Source of the DNA: Paraphaeosphaeria minitans
Lineage: Eukaryota; Ascomycota; Dothideomycetes; Pleosporales; Didymosphaeriaceae
Length of the DNA: 64,000 bases
Assembly: GCA_015832175.1 (NCBI GenBank)
Contig: WJXW01000003.1
Location: 1,550,001-1,614,000, forward strand
Reading direction: 5' to 3'
Position numbers and translations under genes: made by a program. Below, one piece after another: positions 1 to 9,301 of the stretch. Positions within the stretch are counted from its first letter, which is position 1, and every line of letters begins with the position of its first letter. The notes under the pieces are model-generated. The model had not been told where the DNA came from, did no database searches, and worked only from the letters and a program-made list of their open reading frames with translations.

Positions 1-473
1 AAAGGGGCGCGCCTACGCTAGAAAGCTACCCGTATCTATACGAGTGCTTTAATCGCGCTATCCCTGTTCTGGCGACATCATCTCTCCAAAACCTGGACAC
101 TGCACCGCCCACCCCTACTCGGAACGATGCGCCGTTCGGCTCTGGAGGCTGGTTTTGAGGCCTCGCTAGCGGAAGCTAGATGGCAGCTGGCGCTGGTGTG
201 GCTGCTAGCTTTGCGCTGGGGGGTTGTTGTCGGCGCGATTCAAGGGGAACTTCTGGTAAGGGGCGGGGATGTGGCTCTCGTCAATAGAACTAACACGGCG
301 GGGGTGGGATGCTGGGGGTTAAAGAGGAGCTTGACCGCCGTGGTAAGGACTTTCTATTGCTTCGAGAGACTTGTTACTGTCTATCATCTTCAGACTGTAC
401 GGTACACTCGCTTCACGTCTCAAGTCCACGAATATCATCATCGTTCTTAATCTTGCTTTACTTTATAATCATA
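1..473. other. Upstream intergenic sequence
   Basis: No gene is recognisable here. It is the 5' flank of the chitin-binding protein gene at 474. The short open frames have no recognisable protein content. The last ~100 bases are pyrimidine-rich (TCATCATCGTTCTTAATCTT), as is common just upstream of fungal start codons. Confidence 0.5.
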
Positions 474-1164
474 ATGCGTGCCTTCGCCCTCGCTCTTCTC
501 TCGCTGGCCACTGTCGCCGTGGCCCAAAACTGTGGCCCTAAATACAACAACGCCGTCTGCGATGCCGGAAAATGCTGTATTTCTTCTCTTCTTGGATCCC
601 AGCTCTCCAACCCCAAACTGACCTCTTCCTCCAGGTAGCCAGTACGGCTGGTGCGACACCGGCGCCGCCTACTGCGACCCCAAGACCTGCCTGAAGGCCT
701 TCTCAGGCAAAGGCTCCTCCTGCGCCGCCGGCACGACCACCACCCTCAAGACCTCCGCCAAAGCCTCCTCCACCTCTGCCCCATATGCCTCCAAAATCCC
801 CGTCATCGACGTCTGCGGCCACGCCCAGGGTGGCGTATCCTGCCCCGGCGCTGGACTTGGCGGATACTTCTACCGCTGCTGCTCGACGGCGGGCCACTGC
901 GGGCCCAAGAACGATATCCAGGACCAGAACCTGTACTGTGGAACAGGATGCCAGGCCGGGTTTGGAAAGTGCGATTCTGAGAATAAGCCTGCGAAGCCCA
1001 CGGGTGTGCCGGGCGTTTCGGGCGAAGGCGACACCTGTGGTCCGATCGTGAATAAGAAGTGTGGCAGTGGCCTGTGCTGCTCGGGTAGCAACTTCTGCGG
1101 AAAGGGAACGGATTTCTGTGGCGCGGCGAACTGGTGCCAGAAGAGCTGGGGACAGTGTTCGTAA
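474..1164 (+). CDS. Secreted protein with three chitin-binding (CBM18, hevein-like) modules
   Basis: Two exons, 474-576 and 635-1164, give 210 aa. The 58-bp intron restores the hevein string KCCSQYGWC across the junction. A signal peptide of about 17 residues (MRAFALALLSLATVAVA) precedes three Cys-rich modules: the first begins CGPKYNNAVC; a wider middle one begins CGHAQGGVSC and contains GGYFYRCCSTAGHCG; the third begins CGPIVNKKCG and contains LCCSGSNFCG. A Thr/Ser/Ala linker separates modules 1 and 2. CBM18 domains bind chitin or GlcNAc oligomers. No catalytic domain is visible, so this is a free secreted lectin-like protein acting in the wall or apoplast. In plant-associated fungi such proteins can shield hyphae or sequester chitin fragments; that role is inference. 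Confidence 0.9.
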
Positions 1165-1523
1165 GGGGTGCGTGGTGCAGGCGGCTGGATCTGTTGAGAA
1201 GTAGTGTCCGTGGGGGTAGGTCGGAGGGAGTAGAGATCGCCTCCGTAACTCGTTCTTGTAGATATTCTACGTCTTGGTCCTGTCCATATCCGTGGTATTT
1301 GTTCAAGATCATTGATTCCAATCCACCTAGCGCACGACCTCACTTTCGAGACTGCGTATATATTGCCCGCCAGCCATCTCGAACACTGCTGTACCTCACT
1401 CTCGACGACAATGAGTTATCGGGGGATTATGGCAATACTCATACCACCGCAAGCCTTATCTGCCCTCGTCGGCTTCTTCGTCGCAATGTCACGGCTGCCT
1501 ATGATGATCTTAGGGCTAATCCC
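1165..1523. other. Intergenic, possible 5' exon of the next gene
   Basis: An ATG at 1411 opens a short hydrophobic frame (MSYRGIMAILIPPQ...) that stops at 1527. It could be a first exon of the gene that follows, but I could not find a convincing splice. Nothing else is recognised. Confidence 0.3.
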
Positions 1524-2352
1524 ATGACTATATATCTTGGTCATACGGGTGATCCAACGATACCTCTCCTGCTTATACAGCTACCTATCAAGATCTTGCG
1601 GCTATCTATCCTAGCCTTACAGCTACCTATGGTATACTATGGCCTACCACATCGCCCCGACCCAACGTACCTCGAGCACCCCACACTCTCGCTTTGGATC
1701 CCCATTATCGGCATCCAACTCCGCGCCTTCCTACAATGCCGAAACCACCCAGCGCAGATCTATAAGGCGGCTCTGTGGTCGCTCCTGCTAACGTCGCTGG
1801 CGACAAGCAGCGTCTCCATGATGTCCGACTGGTGTGGCAAAGAAAGCTACATTAGATGGTCAATCCTGCTGCATATGGTGTGTCAGGTACCGTATCTCCT
1901 GAACAAAATGAAGTTGAGAAGGCAAGAGGGACGCTTCTTCAACAACGTAAGCTACCATGCACACAGGGGATATGGTCGATTCCAGCTGACGTATTGGAAA
2001 GGAAGCGAGATTGGGCATGGACGATTACGGCTCCGAACTCGAGCCCGAGGAGGGACGCGCCGAGTTTTCGTGGAAGCAGCTGGCCGCACGTTCGGTACAC
2101 TTCCATATGGTGTACAACTTCATACATGTCTTCTGGTTGCGATTTGTCCTTTCGGACGGGTCCTATACGACGTATATCAACAATTCCGAACTTCTGACGA
2201 TGATGTTGGCTGCGCAGCTTTTTCTATGGAGTTTCTCTACGGAATCAATACGTATCCGGATTTCAGACGATGAAACAGACTCGTTTGAAGATATGAAAGT
2301 AGGAGTTCTTCAAAAGCGAAATGGTCAGGTTACCAGAGACGGCATACCATAA
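1524..2352 (+). CDS. Putative membrane-associated protein of unknown function
   Basis: A frame open from 1524 to 1946 encodes hydrophobic stretches (IPLLLIQLPIKILRL, WIPIIGIQL, YKAALWSLLLTSLAT). A donor GTAAGC at 1947 and an acceptor at 2001, with branch-point-like GCTGAC near 1985, would remove 55 bp. The join leads into a second frame (2002-2352) that looks coding: an acidic patch, then FHMVYNFIHVFWLRFVL and an Asp/Glu-rich tail. The model gives about 257 aa. No family is recognised. The true start may be the ATG at 1411 through an additional intron. It could also be a decayed gene. Confidence 0.35.
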
Positions 2353-3160
2353 CATCCCGGGGTAGCAGCAGTCAGTTGCACATTGATTCTTAGAGCTCAA
2401 TGGCAGAATTCGGGATGCTGTGTAGTCCGAACAACCTTGTCTAAAACCCGTTGGCACTCCATCTTCAGTTCTGCGATTGTCTAACTAGTCGAAGTAACTC
2501 AACGGTCAGTACAGTGCTATGAAATAGTTCTGAGTACCTGGGGTAGCTCTTTGAGATGAGACTTCGGTCCTAGGTCGTGTGGTAGGTACGAAAGCCCAGC
2601 ACACGCGAACGCGAAGCGTTGAAGAAGTTCGCGTCTATGCAAGGCTCAGCAATGATGCACCTCATGACCTTCCACCATCCGTCCATTATTTCTCCGAAAT
2701 CTCTTTGTTCTCAGCGCTGTGCTTCGGTATTTTCCCCTTCCGAGAGCGCGGCTCATTGGGGCTTGTTGTTGCCCCTAAGTACACAATGGAATCTGGTAAT
2801 TCTGCTTGTTTTCCTGGCAACATAGCACTATCTGCAGCCCGTTTAAAGTGAACTTCTTGTCGAATGCTGGCCATAACCGCCGCACCTCCGCCTTGATTTA
2901 GGCATGCGTTGTAAATAGTGGCCGTAAAGGCCACGATAGCTCGCTGCGAAATTGATGCCCTCTTTTTCTTGCGCCGGCTCTGATGGCGGAAGGTGCTCCT
3001 CAGCAGCTTTCAGGCACTACGATGCAAGCGGACAGGTGCAACACTTGCTCCTGCCCACAGTGCTTGTGTAAGCAGTGGTAGGTTGTTGCCTATGTGCCGT
3101 TCCGTTTCCCGACTCATCTTCACCTTATGGATGCAAAAGTGTTATTACAAACGAAATGGT
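2353..3160. other. Intergenic sequence without recognised features
   Basis: Short overlapping frames occur on both strands but none has recognisable protein features or convincing splice context. It lies between the 3' end of the gene at 1524-2352 and the 3' end of the minus-strand gene at 3161-3668. Confidence 0.4.
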
Positions 3161-3668
3161 TTATCCAGAGGATATTGTGGGGGTTCCGGGTCCATGGAAC
3201 AGGTACAGAAAGCACAGATATCGCGATATATCTCCATACGTCGATCTTACGACATAGACGTAGGCGCAGACTCGTGCTTCTATATTCCAAGTTAACACCA
3301 TCTCCCGTGATGCAGTAACGAGACTTTGAACTGTTCTTACTCGATTCTTGGCCTGAACTGTGAATACAGCAGCCAGGCTCGCTATGATACCCGCCGTCAC
3401 AAGCGTCAGAGCCACAGCCAAGAAAGTTCTATCTCGCAACCCGCTACAGCGTCGAGGAGTGCTCTTGTTTGCCTGAGAAACATCTTCGTAAGTCGGTGGA
3501 AGAGGCTCGCGCTCTGGTATGTAGGCAGGGGGCGGATCGTGCGCAGCCGCGCTGTCGTGAGATGGTCGAGTCGCTGCTGGCTGAGGGTCGCCAACAGGTG
3601 TGAGTAAACATACATAAAGCCCTACGGGTCTCATGAATTCCACTCACTGGAAGTACGGAAAGCTCCAT
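3161..3668 (-). CDS. Small single-pass membrane protein with PPxY motifs
   Basis: Minus strand, exon 1 3668-3648 (MELSVLP) and exon 2 3580-3161, split by a 67-bp intron with GTGAGT donor, a TACTCAC branch-like site and CTCAG acceptor; about 146 aa. The N-terminal part is proline-rich and has PPAY and PPTY motifs. One hydrophobic segment (FLAVALTLVTAGIIASLAAVF) follows a basic stretch, suggesting a cytosolic N-terminus. PPxY motifs bind WW domains such as those of Rsp5/Nedd4 ligases, so it may be a ligase adaptor or cargo; that is inference from motifs only. The last ~35 residues are less convincing and another 3' splice is possible. Confidence 0.5.
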
Positions 3669-5416
3669 TCTGTCAAAATTCTATGCCGATTTTCGGAGCG
3701 CTAGAGTCAAACCGTTGTTGTGTAATTGTGCTAGGTGAGCAGACGTCAAGATGCGAAGGCGAAATAACAGTCTTGCAACAGCAGCCACATGGCTAAACTT
3801 ATAATATCCATGCAAGATAGCGACTTGTTGCTTGAGATATGTGATTGGCTCATGTACCATGATCATGGTTGCCGAGGCTCCGTAAAAGGCAGGTCGTAAT
3901 GATGGCTTAAGCCACCATAACGGGTCACGTGAAAGTTGGTCAATTTCACGCCGTCGCAAGCAATCCTGTATCTCATTTTCTACCATTCTGCTAAGCTGGA
4001 AATCCATTCGATTTGAAGGCATGGATCAATCATGACTTTCACCCCCAATCTCATTCGACGTGCCTGGGTCATGCCTCGGTATTCTGATGGCAAATGAGAT
4101 CATGTCATAAACACCTTCACCTCTATGCAGAGTACACTTAGCAGTGTGGCACTTTCTAGAGGTTTCGGGGAGGTCCCTATCCTCTTGTTGCGGAGCTACG
4201 TTTTCTAAGTAAGTTCAAGTTTTCCAATGCGTGCAGTGATCTGTCTCTCGGCAGGAGCTTACTACCATTCGGTGGGAAGCTATCTCCACTTTTTTCGTTT
4301 TCAACATGGACTTGATAACCAGCTTAGTTGTATATTGCAATTTGAGTGGATGCCTTAGTTGAAATTAGGTTCCCCACGGCAGTATACCCTTCTAGACTCA
4401 TCGACGTAGAAAAATCGCGATACTAGGTCTTAACCTTGGTCTAGATGACAAGCTAATGACACCGCATCTTGAGAGAGGTTTAGAGAACCTAGGTGTCTGC
4501 CAACGATCTTTCGGCTCTGTACTCATTGCAAAGCGATGAAATCAAGCTTCTCTTCAGCCACACATACTTGAAATTAGCACGTGCCTCGTTTTTGCCACCT
4601 TGGATATCGTAGTTTCTCCAGCAACCTAGATGCATGCGTTGACTCTTTTGGGACAAGGCTGGATTCAATAGACGGATACAATGACTCACTTGGATCAAGG
4701 CTGGAAGAACTCACACAGAGAACTACCCACATGGTTACATAATATTACACAGCCACATTACCAGACGTGAGAAGACGAACAACAATCTGTCTCCAAGAAC
4801 AACCTGCCCCTGGAGAAAAATTCGTAAAGAGGCACGTGAATGAGGCCCCTGGATACGATTACTAACGGGCTTCACCGAGGGTAGAACGCGTTCTGAAAAT
4901 CAAATCCCCTGGGAACAACTTTTCCAAAACAAAAAAAAAAAAAAAAGCGGTGCAATAGTGAAGACTCAAACATAGTACCAGGTGCATTGTAATTTCGTCC
5001 TACAATCCCACCGCACGATATACCTCACATCCCCTTTTCTGCCCCTGGCATACCGTTCCGATTGATGAATTCAGCTAGAAAGTAAGATATCGAGAAGGCG
5101 CCGTATCGAAGCGGACTTGCGTGTGATCTCTCTGGGAGTGAAGGGAGGGAAAACGGGAGACAATGTAGTCACGTTTATGTGGTCAAAGAAGAGTAAAGTC
5201 TAGGACTGGGTGTACAAGGTAAAGAGGTGACAGGCAGAAGTAAGAGGACGAGTGGATGGGCAAGCGTAGGACGAAATTATGATAGCATTCCAGGGAGCAC
5301 AGCACATACGAGCGTGTTAATTAGTCCGTCTCATCTCAGCGGGATTTGACGTTTATTCAAGCCCCAAACGCCGACAAATGCACACAGCAACCCTATCCTA
5401 CAAGGCGTAAAAAACT
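3669..5416. other. Long intergenic stretch with a poly(A) run
   Basis: A minus-strand frame at 3681-4022 (113 codons, MPSNRMDFQLSRM...) is the only sizeable one, and I could not tie it to any family. A homopolymer of about 16 A lies near 4931-4946. The remainder carries no recognised gene. The right end is the 3' flank of IES2. Confidence 0.4.
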
Positions 5417-6693
5417 TTATGAGACCTCCTCCACCATCCTTCCCCCCCAGAGCTTCGCTATCGGCTTCTCCACCGCACCGCTGAAAAGGCTACCCGCAGG
5501 CCCCTCCAGCCACTCCTCAGGAATCGCCAGCGTAGTGCCCTGCACCGTCTGCCTGTAGCGCACGAAGAGTGGGTTCGCTTTCTCGGGCTTCTTATCGTCG
5601 TCTTCCTGGCCTTCTTCCGCGTTCTCTGCGAGCATGGATTTGCGGCCGCGCTTGGGGGGTTGCTTTTTAAGGAGGCGGTTGATGGTGTCGGCCTGGGATA
5701 GCAATAAGCATACATGTGTGAATGGTTGGATCTGCGGGTGGAACTTACCTTCTCCTCCTCGTTGCGCTTCTCGCTGAGGTTCTTGCGACGACGCGCCATT
5801 TCCGCCCGTCGCGAGGTTATTTCCTCAGCGGTGAGGTGCTTCTTCTTCTGCGCCTCGTTGGACAGCGCCATGAGCGATTCGTCGGCGCCCTGCACGACCA
5901 TGGCCTGCTGGCGGCGCGTCATCTTGCTTAGATCGGGCGTCTGGTCGCGATTCATGTCTTCGTCGCTGTCCATTTCCTCGTCGTCATCATTGGGGACTGC
6001 GATCTCGTCGTCATCCTCGCCTTCGGCATCGTCGTCTTCGCCCTCGGCGTCCTCGTTCTCGCCATCCAGCTCGGAATCGAGCTCGGACAGCTCTTCGTCG
6101 TCATCGTCGTCCAGAGCCATCTCTTTTGCTTCCACGGAGTCCTGGGCAACTTTCTGCTTGACGGGCGCGCTCTTGTTGCTCGGGACCACGATGCGAGGGG
6201 CCGGGGCGACTTGGGCGTCGTCGTCGTCTTCCTCACCCTCGGCGTCCATGTCCTCGTCCTCTTCGCCTTCCGCATCGTCATCCTCAGGCTCGTCTACATC
6301 CATGGCATCCACCTCCTCGGCGTCGTCGTCATCGTCGTCGTCGTCCTCGTTTCCGTCGTCTTCGTCGTCGTCGTCGTCTTCCTCTTCGTCTTCCTCGTCA
6401 TCGCTGTCAAGCTCGCGAATGACCCTATTGTTCCGTGAAGCGCGCTTTCCTGCGACGATGTTACGGGAGTTGACGGCGGCGGAGGTCCTGCCGGCGGTGG
6501 CCTCGCGCAGTTTGCCTGGAGATGGTTTGACTGTGAGATGCAGGGAATGGCGCGAGTCTTCGGGGATCAAAGGGTGGACAACGGCAGCAGGTGTGGCCTT
6601 GTTGGTGGTGTTGCGGCGCGGGCGCGAGGACGAGGCTGTGGGGAGAGGAGCACTGGTCGCAGTCAGAGGGGCGCGGGACCGGAGACGAGGCAT
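5417..6693 (-). CDS. IES2: INO80 chromatin-remodelling complex subunit Ies2 (PAPA-1 domain)
   Basis: Minus strand, exon 1 6693-5749 and exon 2 5692-5417, with a 56-bp intron (GTAAGT...CCCAG). The start MPRLRSR at 6693 is preferred; an in-frame ATG at 6759 would add 22 residues. The long N-terminal half is dominated by Asp/Glu runs. The conserved part begins at TRRQQAMVVQGADESLMAL and continues through a Lys/Arg/Glu helix (EEITSRRAEMARRRKNLSEK) across the splice junction into ADTINRLLKKQPPKRGRK, the PAPA-1-like region. It ends with IPEEWLEGPAG, typical of Ies2/INO80B. Ies2 contacts the INO80 ATPase module and stimulates its nucleosome-remodelling activity in the nucleus. It is divergently arranged with PEX14. 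Confidence 0.88.
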
Positions 6694-7458
6694 GGCTTGG
6701 AGGGTGGAGGTGTCGTGTTCGTCGCAGGCAGGCGGAGCGGATAGAGTGCGCAGGATCAACAGACACTCGCCGGCGCGTCCCTAGTAGGGCACAGGCAGGC
6801 AGGGATTACGGGCGGCACGGCGGGCATGTGTGGTGAGGCTTGAGGTGGGTGGAGGGGTGTGCGTCTGGCAGCGGAGGGATTGCGTTGGGCCTTGGGTGCG
6901 TATCCAAGTTCACGTTGGGGTTTCCCACGTCGCACCGCCGCTAAGAAGGGAAGGGAAGGGAAGGGAAGGGAAGCTGCAGTCGCGGGCGTGCAAGCCACTC
7001 ACCTGGTCGCGTTTGTGTGAGCGCCTGAGGGCTTCCAAGAGCCAGCCGCGTCGGACTCGTCGTAATCGGTGCTGAGCCGCCGTAAGCGCTTAGCGGAGCG
7101 ATCGCCCATGCTGGTAAAAATCTATGTAGCGAAGCGGTGGTGGACAGCTGCGATAGATACCTAGAGGAAGAGAAGCTGGGCCAAGCGGAACGCCCGTGCT
7201 GGTTCGCCGTTGGCCGATGCAGCTTTGGAGAGGGCATGTTGAACGCCCGAAGAGGCAAGGCCCCAGTTGCGCTTTCCTCAGACCTCGGCTTGAGCCCGTC
7301 GTGCCTTCCTCAGACTCTGGCTCCAGTCCGTCGTGCCTTCTTCAGACCTCGGCTCCGGCCCATCGTGCCTTCCGCCTTTGCTTTTGCTTCGCCTCTGACA
7401 TCTCTGTACGAACACACAATACATACGCTTGCTCTGCACATCCGCGGCACGTCGCAAC
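6694..7458. promoter_or_regulatory. Shared divergent promoter region of IES2 and PEX14
   Basis: This 765-bp interval separates the start codons of two divergently transcribed genes. It holds a short tandem repeat of GGGAA units at about 6947-6972. Three imperfect copies of a ~45-bp segment ending in CAGACCTCGGCT/CAGACTCTGGCT, each followed by a CGTGCCTT-type string, lie at about 7270-7370. The repeats could be promoter elements or simple slippage products. No TATA box is obvious. Confidence 0.5.
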
Positions 7459-8643
7459 ATGTCGGCCAAACCGGGCATACCATCGTGGCAGCGCGCGCAG
7501 GCTCCAGGCCCTACACCCGCCGAGAAAGATGACGCGCAGCCGTTATCGGAACAGCAACCGGACAGCACCCCAACTCCTCCATCAGGTGCAGAGGAAGCTG
7601 CTCGGGGTGAAGACGCCACACAAGAGGCTGCCACCGAAGATGCGACACTGCTTGGTCAAGCATCCAAGTTCCTCGAGGACCCAGCCATTCGCGACGCGCC
7701 GCGCGAGAACAAGGTCGAATTCCTACAGGCAAAGGGCGTGAAGGCCCGAGACATTGAGGAGCTGCTATCCAACGAGACCCCACAACATGTGTCGGAAGAC
7801 ATCGCCCAAGCTGGCGAACGGGCGTGGTCGTCGAAAGCAACGTCGAAAGCCTCCCGAGTGCCCGCGCCTCAGTCACAACCGCGCGACATCCCACCCATCG
7901 TCACATACCCCGAGTTTCTCGCACAGCCTACCGAAAAGCCGCCGCTCGTCACCATGAAACGTCTTTTGAACACTGCATACATGGCCGGAGGCCTTGTTGC
8001 GACAGTATACGGCTTGTCCAAGTACATTATAGGACCACTGACCCAGAACCTCACCGAGTCCCGGCACGACTTTGCAAGCCACGCACAGGAACACCTCGAC
8101 CAGTTGAACGAGCGCCTACGAGACGCTGCATCAGTAGATGCAGCAACAAAACAGAAGCCAAATGCCTCCGATGTGGCCGACGACATATCCGAGGCCGACT
8201 CGGATCCCACCGAGCTGTACCACCGCGACTTTGGCACGCAGACGACACCCGCCCTCTCTCGCAGAGATTCCAAATCATCCCACGCGACTGAAGACGAAAG
8301 CGTGGTCAAAGCTCACGAAAACCGCCTTAGCATCATCACGTCACATCTCCGCGAACTACAGTCCACTCGATCCAACGACACGGCTTCTTCGGATTCGCTG
8401 AAGACCCAGTTGTCAGATCTCCAGACGTACCTAAGCGACATAAGCTACCAGAACCAATACTACTCCGGCTCGGGCGGCTTCTATGGCGGCATGTATGGGC
8501 TGCCCAAGACGAGCGATGGGAAAGACGACCAGATGGAGGTGCTCAAGAACGATATTCGCGCAGTAAAGGGTGTCTTTTTGAGCGCAAGGAACTTCCCTGT
8601 CGGCGGTAGAAACCCAGCGCCACTCGGGAGGGCGGGTGGCTAG
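7459..8643 (+). CDS. PEX14: Peroxin Pex14-family peroxisomal membrane protein
   Basis: Single-exon gene of 394 aa starting MSAKPG at 7459 (context CAACATG; an in-frame ATG at 7429 is less likely). After a disordered Pro/Ala/Glu-rich leader, residues about 62-104 match the Pex14 N-terminal domain (LLGQASKFLEDPAIRDAP...VEFLQAKGV...IEELLS), which binds the import receptor Pex5 and Pex19. A hydrophobic segment (about 172-193, TAYMAGGLVATVYGLSKYIIG) is the membrane region, followed by a coiled coil (about 198-230) and a polar, disordered C-terminus. Pex14 forms the docking complex for matrix protein import at the peroxisome membrane. It could instead be the Pex14-like Pex33 of filamentous fungi; I cannot separate the two here. 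Confidence 0.83.
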   Translation: MSAKPGIPSWQRAQAPGPTPAEKDDAQPLSEQQPDSTPTPPSGAEEAARGEDATQEAATEDATLLGQASKFLEDPAIRDAPRENKVEFLQAKGVKARDIEELLSNETPQHVSEDIAQAGERAWSSKATSKASRVPAPQSQPRDIPPIVTYPEFLAQPTEKPPLVTMKRLLNTAYMAGGLVATVYGLSKYIIGPLTQNLTESRHDFASHAQEHLDQLNERLRDAASVDAATKQKPNASDVADDISEADSDPTELYHRDFGTQTTPALSRRDSKSSHATEDESVVKAHENRLSIITSHLRELQSTRSNDTASSDSLKTQLSDLQTYLSDISYQNQYYSGSGGFYGGMYGLPKTSDGKDDQMEVLKNDIRAVKGVFLSARNFPVGGRNPAPLGRAGG

Positions 8644-9301
8644 TGTATCAATACAACAAGATTCACACCGCCTACCAACTTCACATATTCGGATGTTGTT
8701 ATCGTGCTGTTTGCTGTTCAGCGTGCCAAGGCCGGATTTCATTCGCGCGGGAGGACATCATCGCAGCACGTCGCAACGGATCTGGCGACAGCACTGGTAC
8801 CGGCATTTGTGTCCATATGCTTTTGGCGTCTGCGGCTGAACCGCGTCTCTCGGCTTCGCCGTCCATGTCTACAATCCATCCTGTTGTGACTGCCCAGGGA
8901 GGAAGACCAACATAAAAATATCGAAGACGGTGGATGGTTACCCAGCAATGGGCAGGTATAGCTCTGTGAAAAGGAAGAGCCACTGGCACGGCATAATCAT
9001 CCTGGTCGGATTCGCACGTAGAGAAGAACTTCCACGCTCGCCCAGCAATTCGAAAACTGAGGCATACTTTTTACCCCCACTAATGGATTGCGACTAGAAG
9101 CTCATCCGAATCAAAGCGTTCAGGCAGTGTGAGCTGGCAGTGTTGCATGAACGCGGGTTGAGCCGCGCGTGGGGTCTGACAGGCGTCTTGCCCCACTCTA
9201 CCTACGTCATCCTGGCAGCACATCAGTCAACACCCATTCTGGCCTTGCCATCAGACCTTACCCAAGCTGCGAAGAAGCACTCCGTCTTCTACTATATCAC
9301 C
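8644..9301. other. Intergenic: PEX14 3' flank and promoter of the DUF726 gene
   Basis: No gene is recognised. A short in-frame extension upstream of 9302 (from 9140) stays open, but the ATG at 9302 with CACCATGG context is the better start. Confidence 0.5.

Noticed and set aside
5714..6784. Plus-strand frame of 356 codons rich in Ser opposite IES2
   Set aside because: It is the mirror of the Asp/Glu codon repeats of IES2 (GAC/GAG read backwards as serine codons), with no independent features.
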